A stretch of 64,000 bases of DNA from positions 1,136,501-1,200,500 of the forward strand of contig NZ_JACWZZ010000001.1 in NCBI RefSeq assembly GCF_014698995.1, in the 5' to 3' direction. Source of the stretch: Hymenobacter duratus. Its GTDB lineage: Bacteria > Bacteroidota > Bacteroidia > Cytophagales > Hymenobacteraceae. Position numbers and translations under genes: made by a program. Under the pieces are notes generated by a model that had not been told where the DNA came from, searched no databases, and was given only the letters and a program-made list of their open reading frames with translations. Below, piece after piece: positions 38,210-44,419 of this stretch (its first letter is position 1; every line of letters begins with the position of its first letter).

Positions 38210-38758
38210 TCAGGGCTGCGATGGCCAGATGCCAGCGGTGGCGATGATGTAGTTGATGGCTGTCACCGGCTGGATGTTCGGGTGCGGCTGAGAGCCGCCG
38301 GCTGGTGTTGCCTGCCCGCTGAGTGCACCCGTGCCAAGCTCAGCGGGAGTATCGCCCACCACGAGATTGTAGGCGGACTCACCCCGGTCACTGAAGTAGG
38401 CTCCGGTGGGGTTAGTCTGGGCGGTAGCGGTTTCGCCCGCAATGGCACTGATAGTACCATTGAATGGGTGGGCATGCGCCGGCAGCTGCAGCGTGGTCAG
38501 CGTCACGCTTTCGGCCCCCATCACCTGCCCGACAACGTAGTTGGACAACCCGGGGCCCTGGCCCTGGCCGACCGTCACGCGGCTGGCCATATTGGGCAGG
38601 CCGAAGGTGGTCACTCCATCACCGCCGTACGTGGTACCCAGCAGCGTGAACAGAGCGTCGTTATCTGAAATCTGGAGCAGCTGGCCCTGGCAGAACAGCC
38701 AGCCGACCGGGGCGAAGTTGCCGCCGAAAATGCGAATTTCTCCGAGGTATGGTTCCAT
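38210..38758 (-). CDS. Phage tail collar domain protein (copy 2)
   Basis: 182 residues with the same organisation as its neighbours: MEPYLGEIRIFGGNFAPVGW, FCQGQLLQISDNDALFTLLG, TTYGGDGVTTFGLPNMASRV, a central variable part (GAESVTLTTLQLPAHAHPFN) and a final NYIIATAGIWPSQP. The first 60 residues match copy 3 closely and copy 1 rather less. There is no leader sequence. The distance to copy 1 is 26 bases, so the two are likely co-transcribed. Confidence 0.9.
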   Translation of the reverse strand: MEPYLGEIRIFGGNFAPVGWLFCQGQLLQISDNDALFTLLGTTYGGDGVTTFGLPNMASRVTVGQGQGPGLSNYVVGQVMGAESVTLTTLQLPAHAHPFNGTISAIAGETATAQTNPTGAYFSDRGESAYNLVVGDTPAELGTGALSGQATPAGGSQPHPNIQPVTAINYIIATAGIWPSQP

Positions 38759-38784
38759 AAGTAGAATGCGAAGAGCAGGTAGGG

Positions 38785-39321
38785 CTAAGGACGCTGTGGG
38801 AAGATGCCCTGCGTGGCAATGATGTAGTTGAGGACCAGATAAGGCTGCATGTTGCTGTGCGGCTGCGAGCTGCCTAACGGAGCGCCCGTACCCTGCACCG
38901 AACCAGCGGCCATTGTCGTGTTAGCGCCGGCCGTCTCTCCATACTGGGCCTTGCTGGCGTTGCTGAGAAAGGCCTGTCCAGGCGAGCTGACATTCGGATC
39001 AGCAGGATTTACCTTGACGTTGCCCAGCGTGTGCGTATGCAGCGGCATCTGGGTAACATCCAGCGGCACAGCTTCCTGCCCAAGCTTGGCGCCCACATTA
39101 TATGGGCTCAGGCCCGCGCCGGTGCCGGCATTTACTACGGCGCGGCCGCGCAGATCCGGCAGGCCAAAGGTGCTGATGCCGTCGCCGCCGAACTGCACGC
39201 CGAGTAAGGCGAAAAGTGCGGTGTTCGTACGAATCTGCAGTAACGAGCCGTCGCAGATTGCCCAGTCTCGGGGCGCAAAAGGAAATGCGACTGCGCGGAT
39301 TTCTCCAAGCATTGGTTCCAT
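38785..39321 (-). CDS. Phage tail collar domain protein (copy 1)
   Basis: 178 residues: MEPMLGEIRAVAFPFAPRDW, AICDGSLLQIRTNTALFALL, GVQFGGDGISTFGLPDLRGR and a final LNYIIATQGIFPQRP. It differs from copies 2 and 3 in having CDGSLL instead of CQGQLL. It is the first gene of the co-directional cluster, preceded by a 530-base region without a gene. The set of three similar but not identical paralogues is a recurrent arrangement of this family. Confidence 0.9.
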   Translation of the reverse strand: MEPMLGEIRAVAFPFAPRDWAICDGSLLQIRTNTALFALLGVQFGGDGISTFGLPDLRGRAVVNAGTGAGLSPYNVGAKLGQEAVPLDVTQMPLHTHTLGNVKVNPADPNVSSPGQAFLSNASKAQYGETAGANTTMAAGSVQGTGAPLGSSQPHSNMQPYLVLNYIIATQGIFPQRP

Positions 39322-39851
39322 AAGCTAAAAAAAACAAAGTGAGAGTGTAGAAAAGCCCTCGCGGGCAGGAATAGTCTTGGATGTATAAGTCTGGTTTTCA
39401 AAAGGCTGAATCGAGAATTGCGCTTGCAAGACACCAGCAGCTTTCGAGTATACTCAGACTATGTTTGTGATGAAAAAAGGGTATAAGCAGCCGAACCATA
39501 GCAATTTGCTATGGTGATAGAGGACAAACAGCAATAGGTGAAGATGTACCAAGCCCTGTTTAAGGTAGGCTTGGACTAAGGAATAGAGGATCGGGACCTA
39601 AATTTATTGATTTGTTCCAGTTATACGTGCATATTCTTATAAACTTTCCGTAAAACAGCTCGTAGTATCTCTCCTTTTCGATTAGGTATAGCAAGGATTT
39701 AGCTCCTTCAGTAGCCTATGGGCCCATATTCAGGCAGGGGCGCGACACCACTCCCCCAGCGGAAAACTGCGCGGCGCAAGAGTAGGACGTTGGTGCTACG
39801 CCATACTCTTGCGCCGGCTATAAAGTGAGCGGTAGTAGTGGCCTGGCCTGC
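39322..39851. other. Intergenic region upstream of the collar cluster
   Basis: 530 bases with no supportable gene and a locally lower GC content in 39590-39700. It should carry the collar-cluster promoter. Near its right end an inverted repeat with 12-base perfect arms (39773-39784 and 39804-39815, GGCGCAAGAGTA / TACTCTTGCGCC) could end the sulfur-cluster transcript arriving on the minus strand, although no T run follows. Confidence 0.45.
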
Positions 39852-40262
39852 TTAGTGAGGCAGCCGCTCGCGCAGGGCGCTGTACGTCCAGGTGCCGGCT
39901 AGGGCGGCCAGAATCAGCACGGCCGCGCCGGCCACGCCGCTGCCCAGCTGGGCAAACAAGGGGCCAGGGCAGGCGCCGGTCAGGGCCCAGCCCAGCCCGA
40001 AGATGGTGCCGCCAATCCACACGCCGTGGTTGTATTTTTTGTCGGCAATCTTGATTTCCTCGCCGTTGATGGTTTTCAGGTGGTTGCGCTTGATGAGCTG
40101 AATCGAAATCAGACCCACCACAATGGCCGAGCCGATGATGCCGTACATGTGGAACGACTGGAAGCGGAACATCTCCTGAATGCGGAACCAGCTGATGACT
40201 TCACTTTTGGTCAGAATAATGCCGAACAGCACGCCCAGGACCAGGTATTTCAAATTTTTCAT
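39852..40262 (-). CDS. YeeE/YedE-type membrane protein, shorter subunit (DUF6691-like)
   Basis: 136 residues with four hydrophobic segments. The marker is WALTGACPGPLFAQLGSG, with the Cys that characterises the thiosulfate-transporting YeeE family. With the longer neighbour it makes the usual two-gene pair of half-size YeeE/YedE proteins found in sulfur clusters of Bacteroidota. In E. coli-type YeeE proteins conserved Cys residues relay thiosulfate across the inner membrane, and that function is inferred here. It starts 12 bases after its partner's stop. Confidence 0.88.
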   Translation of the reverse strand: MKNLKYLVLGVLFGIILTKSEVISWFRIQEMFRFQSFHMYGIIGSAIVVGLISIQLIKRNHLKTINGEEIKIADKKYNHGVWIGGTIFGLGWALTGACPGPLFAQLGSGVAGAAVLILAALAGTWTYSALRERLPH

Positions 40263-40274
40263 CGTCAGATCAGC

Positions 40275-40835
40275 TTAAAACATCAGAGGATAAAATACCC
40301 AGGTCATTAGCAGGCCGCCCACGAAAAAGCCGATAACGGCCACCAGCGACACCCACTGCAGGTTAGAGAGGCCTGAAATGGCGTGGCCCGAGGTGCAGCC
40401 GCCCGCATAGCGTGTGCCGAAGCCCACCAGAAAGCCGCCCAGCACCAGAAACACCCAGCCTTTCCAGTTGGCCAGGTTCTCCAGGGCAAACAACTCCTTG
40501 GGCAGCAGCCCCGAGAAGTCCGTCAGGCCCATCTGTGCCTTCAGGTCGCGCACGGTTTCCGGAGAAATGGCAATAGTATCGGGATGGCCCATTACCTGGT
40601 AGCCGATGAAGCCGCCGATGGCAATGCCCAGCACGAAAAACAGGTTCCAGATTTCGGCGCGCCACTTGTATTGCAGAAACGGAATGCTGGCGGGCACGCA
40701 GGCGGCGCACATGTGCCGCAGCGAGCTGCTGATGCCCAGGGCCTTGTTGCCGATGAGCAGCAGCGCGGGCACCGTCAGGCCAATCAGCGGGCCGGCCACG
40801 TACCAGGGCCAGGGCTGACGAATCAAGTCAAGCAT
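40275..40835 (-). CDS. YeeE/YedE-type membrane protein, longer subunit
   Basis: 186 residues from the ATG before [19 protein letters not shown]. About five membrane segments are visible, with [15 protein letters not shown] and [20 protein letters not shown], the second being the conserved YeeE Cys motif. It probably imports thiosulfate or a related sulfur anion with the shorter protein. A 33-residue upstream extension has no membrane or family likeness. The rhodanese gene ends 47 bases before it on the same strand. Confidence 0.88.
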   Translation of the reverse strand: MLDLIRQPWPWYVAGPLIGLTVPALLLIGNKALGISSSLRHMCAACVPASIPFLQYKWRAEIWNLFFVLGIAIGGFIGYQVMGHPDTIAISPETVRDLKAQMGLTDFSGLLPKELFALENLANWKGWVFLVLGGFLVGFGTRYAGGCTSGHAISGLSNLQWVSLVAVIGFFVGGLLMTWVFYPLMF

Positions 40836-40882
40836 AAAAACAGAAAAACGAAGGGGAGAAAAACGAGCAGCAGGCCGGCCGC

Positions 40883-41224
40883 TTAGCGCCCCAGCTTGTA
40901 GGGCCAGTCGAGAAGGCCGCCGGCCAGGTTGCATACCTTCTCGATGCCGGCCTCACCCATCTGGGTGGCGGCGTTGGCCGAGCGCGCCCCGCTGCGGCAG
41001 TACACGTAGGTGGGGCGGGTTTTGTCCAGGGCCGTCACGCGCTGGGCAAAACCGGGTGAGGATTGGTCTAGGTTGAGGGCGCCGGGCAGGTGGCCGCCGG
41101 CAAACTCGGCGGGGGTGCGCACGTCCAGCACCAAGGCGCCGGTCTGGCGCACGCCCTCGGCAAACTCAGCGGCGGGCAGATTCTGGTACTTGGAAGGGCC
41201 GGAAGATTTAAAAAGTCCAAACAT
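40883..41224 (-). CDS. Single-domain rhodanese
   Basis: 113 residues. The fold shows VLDVRTPAEFAGGHLPGALN and the active-site loop YCRSGARS with catalytic Cys76, which can carry a persulfide. Rhodaneses move sulfane sulfur between thiosulfate, thiols and acceptor proteins. No leader is present, so it acts in the cytosol. It lies between the metallo-beta-lactamase/rhodanese gene and the YeeE pair on the same strand, in keeping with one sulfur pathway. Confidence 0.94.
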   Translation of the reverse strand: MFGLFKSSGPSKYQNLPAAEFAEGVRQTGALVLDVRTPAEFAGGHLPGALNLDQSSPGFAQRVTALDKTRPTYVYCRSGARSANAATQMGEAGIEKVCNLAGGLLDWPYKLGR

Positions 41225-41324
41225 GGCGGAAGTCGAAAAGAAAAAGAAGGAGGATAATGGGAAAGGTGGTGGGCCGCCGCCCGGCTACACGGCTGGGCGG
41301 CAGCTACTCACGCACTGGTAAAAA

Positions 41325-42680
41325 TTAGTGGCTGGCTACGGCCGTCTGGAAGGACTTCACGGCCTCGCCCAGATCATAGACGGTGGCTTGGGGCAGGGCG
41401 GCTTCCACAATGCTGCTGCCCGCCGCCGAGCGGTAGCCGCCGGCGCAGTGCACCACCACGGGCTTGCCGGTCGGAATTTCCCGGGCCCGCTCGCGCAGCT
41501 CGGGCAGCGGAATGCTCAGCGCCCCCTCAAACAGCGGCTCGGCTTTGGTTTCCGAGGCGTTGCGGATGTCCACGATGGTATAGGCCTCGGGCTGGTCGCG
41601 GAACTGCTCCACGTCCAGCTGGGGCAGGGTGGCCGGCGTGGCCGGAGTACCTACCAGCGCGCCCGCAATCAGGGCCTCATAGCCAATTTTGGCGGTTTTG
41701 CGGATCAGGTCCTCCAGCGTTGCCTCGTCGGCGGCCACTAGGTAGAACTTTTCCTCCGGACCCACAATCGAGCCCAGCCAGGTTTCGAACTTGCCGCCCT
41801 GCTGAATGTTGATAGCGCCGGCCAAGTGGCCCTGCTTGAACTCGGCCTCGGGACGGGTGTCCACCAGCACTGCGCCTTTTTCCAGGGTGGAGCCGGCCGC
41901 TAGGCGCTGCACCTGCTGTACGCTGGGGGCGTAGGCGGTGGCGCCGGCTTTGTTCAGCGCCACATCGTAGCCGAAGTATTTGGGAATGAACGGCTGATCG
42001 GCCAGCAGCACCTGCACAAACTCCTCCTCGCTCATCGGACGCAGCATGGGGTTGCCGAATTTCTCATCGGCGATGGTGCTGCTGTTGGCGCCGCTCAGGG
42101 CCTTGCCGCAGAGGCTGCCCGCGCCGTGGGCGGGGTACACCAGCACGTCATCGGAGAGCGTCATCAGCTTCTCGCGCAGCGAGTGGTACATCTGCCCTGC
42201 CAGCTCCTCGCGCTTGGCCTGGATGTTGCCGGCCTTTTCGCGCAGGTCCGGGCGGCCCACGTCACCGATGAACAGCGTGTCGCCGGTGAACATGGCCACG
42301 TCTTTTCCTTCACGGCTGAGCACGATGCTGATGCTGTCGGGCGAGTGGCCGGGCGTGTTCAGGGCGCGGTAGGTGAGCTTCCCGCTCGTGAAGGAGTCGC
42401 CCTCGTCAAACGCCTCAAACTGATAATCGGCCCCTAGTAGCTTACTCACGCGGATGGTGGCGCCGGTTTTCTGGGCAATTTCCAGGTGGGAGGACACAAA
42501 GTCGGCGTGGGGGTGGGTTTCGATGACGCTGATAATCTTGGCGTCGTGGGCCTGAGCGTAGTCGTAGTAGGGCTGCGGGTCGCGGGCGGGGTCAATCAGC
42601 ACGATTTCGCGGGCGCACTCGCTGAGAATAGCATAGGAGAAATGGGCCAGGCCCTTGTCTTCAAACTGTTCAATTTTCAT
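41325..42680 (-). CDS. Metallo-beta-lactamase-fold hydrolase fused to two rhodanese domains
   Basis: 451 residues. Residues 1-240 are the MBL domain with the metal motif ETHPHADFVSSH (His56, His58, Asp60 and His65), as in persulfide dioxygenases (ETHE1/Blh type) which oxidise glutathione persulfide to sulfite. A first rhodanese-like domain (about 255-350) lacks the Cys loop and is probably structural. A second (about 355-450) has VVHCAGGYRSAAG with catalytic Cys412. Such fusions are regularly controlled by BigR-type regulators and sit beside TauE exporters, as here. The cluster therefore fits oxidation of reactive sulfur followed by sulfite export. Confidence 0.9.
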   Translation of the reverse strand: MKIEQFEDKGLAHFSYAILSECAREIVLIDPARDPQPYYDYAQAHDAKIISVIETHPHADFVSSHLEIAQKTGATIRVSKLLGADYQFEAFDEGDSFTSGKLTYRALNTPGHSPDSISIVLSREGKDVAMFTGDTLFIGDVGRPDLREKAGNIQAKREELAGQMYHSLREKLMTLSDDVLVYPAHGAGSLCGKALSGANSSTIADEKFGNPMLRPMSEEEFVQVLLADQPFIPKYFGYDVALNKAGATAYAPSVQQVQRLAAGSTLEKGAVLVDTRPEAEFKQGHLAGAINIQQGGKFETWLGSIVGPEEKFYLVAADEATLEDLIRKTAKIGYEALIAGALVGTPATPATLPQLDVEQFRDQPEAYTIVDIRNASETKAEPLFEGALSIPLPELRERAREIPTGKPVVVHCAGGYRSAAGSSIVEAALPQATVYDLGEAVKSFQTAVASH

Positions 42681-42733
42681 GGTTGTGAAGGGAAGAGGTG
42701 AAGAGGAAATGAGGTGAAGTGGCTAGGGGCGGC

Positions 42734-43549
42734 TTAGTGCGTGAACACCAGTTCGCGCAGCAGGATAAACGTGCCCATGGCCAGCGTGAACCAGCCGAAA
42801 GCCGGCTTGAGCTTGGCCCCGGGAATGAAGCGCGCCAGGTACGTGCCTAGCACGATGCCCCCTACGGCGAAGGCCAGAAAGCCCAGCAGGAAGCTCCATT
42901 CAATGGCCGTGCCCGCGCTCAGGTCGCCGGTAAAGCCAATCAGGGAGTTTACGGCAATGATGACCAGGGAGGTACCCACGGCTTCCTTCATGGGCAGGCG
43001 GGCAAACAGCACCAGCGCTGGAATAATCAGAAAGCCGCCGCCCGCGCCCACAAAACCCGTGAGCAGGCCCACTACGGCCCCCACCGTGAGAATGAGGGGG
43101 TAGTTGATGGTGTGCTGGTGGTGCAGGTCGTCGGCGAGAATTTCCTCCGCCTGCTTGTTGCGGATCATGGACACGGCCGCCACTACCATGAGCAAGGCAA
43201 AGGCCACCAGCACCAGCAAATCCTTGGTGAAGACAATGCTGCCCACTGTGAACAGATCATGCGGAATGGCAGGCATCAGCAGCTTGCGGGTGAGGAACAC
43301 GGCGGCCAGCGAGGTAGCCAGAAACACCAGCGCCGTGGGCACCGATACCAACCCTTTGCGGAAGTAGCCCGAGGCGCCCACAATAGAAGTGCTACCCACT
43401 ACAAACAGCGAATAGGCCGTGCTCAGCACCGGACTCACGCCCATCAGATACACCAGCACCGGCACGGTAAGTATCGAGCCGCCCCCGCCCATAATGCCCA
43501 GGGAAAGACCGATGAAAATGGCCGCAAAGTAGCCCAGCGCGTGAAGCAT
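42734..43549 (-). CDS. Sulfite exporter TauE/SafE family protein
   Basis: 271 residues from the ATG before [20 protein letters not shown]. Seven to eight membrane segments are visible, with the family repeats [20 protein letters not shown] and [20 protein letters not shown]. These proteins export sulfite or related anions across the inner membrane. Two upstream in-frame ATGs exist, but one lies inside a candidate operator, and the chosen start fits the family. It leads the transcript that continues with the MBL/rhodanese, rhodanese and YeeE genes. Confidence 0.92.
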   Translation of the reverse strand: MLHALGYFAAIFIGLSLGIMGGGGSILTVPVLVYLMGVSPVLSTAYSLFVVGSTSIVGASGYFRKGLVSVPTALVFLATSLAAVFLTRKLLMPAIPHDLFTVGSIVFTKDLLVLVAFALLMVVAAVSMIRNKQAEEILADDLHHQHTINYPLILTVGAVVGLLTGFVGAGGGFLIIPALVLFARLPMKEAVGTSLVIIAVNSLIGFTGDLSAGTAIEWSFLLGFLAFAVGGIVLGTYLARFIPGAKLKPAFGWFTLAMGTFILLRELVFTH

Positions 43550-43571
43550 GGAAGGAAATGTGAATGTATGT

Positions 43572-43595
43572 ATATATGAAAAGGTGTTCATGCGT
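43572..43595. promoter_or_regulatory. Candidate ArsR-family operator upstream of the tauE operon
   Basis: ATATATGA, eight bases, TCATGCGT. It agrees with the site at 43956-43979 at 18 of 24 positions, including ATATATGA and TGTTCATG. The ArsR/SmtB family classically binds TGAAC..GTTCA-like dyads. It lies between the arsR terminator and the tauE start, where a second promoter is needed. Confidence 0.6.
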
Positions 43596-43601
43596 TTGGG
43601 C

Positions 43602-43633
43602 AAAAAAAGCACCTTCCTACTACAGGAACGTGC
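43602..43633 (-). terminator. Intrinsic terminator overlapping the end of the arsR gene
   Basis: On the minus strand GCAC-G-TTCCT pairs with AGGAA-G-GTGC (one internal mismatch) around a five-base loop and runs into seven T residues. The left arm includes the last codons of the regulator gene. Full or partial termination here would separate regulator and transporter transcripts. Confidence 0.7.
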
Positions 43634-43943
43634 AGCCGGCCAGGCACTGAATCACGTCTACCACTTCACGCATTTTCAGCGCGTAAAAGATGTTTTTGCC
43701 CTCGCGGGTGCTGCTCAGAATACCTTTCAGCTTCATACCCGTCAGGTGGTGAGAGAGCAGACTTTGCTCTACCTGCAGCTGTTCGCTGATGTCGCTCACC
43801 GACAGGCTTTCCTGATTGGCCAGCAGTTGCACAATAGCAATGCGGGTAGGATGAGCCGTGGTCTTGAGAATGAAGGCCACCTTCTCCATCTTTTCGGTAG
43901 TCAGATTCAGGTCGGCAGACGGAATGGCAGGAGCAGTGGTCAT
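43620..43943 (-). CDS. ArsR-family regulator, possible reactive-sulfur sensor
   Basis: 107 residues from the ATG before TTAPAIPSADLNL. The winged helix-turn-helix is clear (SVSDISEQLQVEQSLLSHHL with TREGKNIFYAL). Two cysteines near the end, Cys100 and Cys104 (QCLAGC), have a CxxxC spacing. BigR and SqrR, which repress persulfide dioxygenase genes, use a Cys pair to form a tetrasulfide with persulfides, but their Cys positions differ. The gene is at the head of a sulfur cluster and two matching dyads are found, so autoregulation and control of the tauE operon are likely. Confidence 0.85.
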   Translation of the reverse strand: MTTAPAIPSADLNLTTEKMEKVAFILKTTAHPTRIAIVQLLANQESLSVSDISEQLQVEQSLLSHHLTGMKLKGILSSTREGKNIFYALKMREVVDVIQCLAGCTFL

Positions 43944-44419
43944 ACGGTGTTGCAAATATATGATCATTTGTTCATGTATACAATCCGCACGCTACTTTTA
44001 GTTCCGGTAGAATCCAGACTTCGGCAGTTGGAGCATTGTGGCACCTGCAAATAGTCGTGCTGCCGCCGGGAAAAAGCCTTTTTAGTGCCTGCTACCGGTT
44101 CTGTTTTTCTTTGTTGTGCTCACGCCAGTGCGAGTGCCGATACGCGGCGCTGTGCCGCGCGTTGGGGCGGCCCCGGCCCGTGGGCGGCGGTGCCGACAGG
44201 CGGGACGGTATCGTATCTGCACGACCTGCCCCTGCTTTCACTTATCGGCAAATACCTCATTATGAGTGACCTTGCTTTGTAATGCAGGTCGCTCAGGCTG
44301 ATCTGGCCAGTGGGCGAGGGGGCCGGCGGAGGGGCAGGCAGTAGTAATTGAGCAGAAATGTGAAACTTGGGGTTTGGGGAGCAGCGGCAGACAGGCCAGC
44401 TGCTTCATCTGCCTGCTTC
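43944..44419. other. Intergenic region between the sulfur regulator and the hybrid sensor
   Basis: 476 bases without a supportable gene. The left end holds the candidate operator of the regulator gene. A GC-rich hairpin (CGCGGC / GCCGCG at 44143-44159) is the only other structure noted. The promoter of the hybrid sensor gene should lie in the right half, but no clear element was seen. Confidence 0.4.
43956..43979. promoter_or_regulatory. Candidate ArsR-family operator upstream of the regulator gene
   Basis: ATATATGA, eight bases, TCATGTAT, with seven of eight arm positions symmetric. It starts 12 bases upstream of the regulator ATG, where a bound repressor would block its own transcription. 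Its near copy lies upstream of the tauE gene. Confidence 0.65.

Noticed and set aside
37478..39321. Prophage remnant, because of three tail-collar proteins
   Set aside because: No capsid, terminase, portal, lysis or integrase gene is nearby, and stand-alone collar triplets are common in bacterial genomes.
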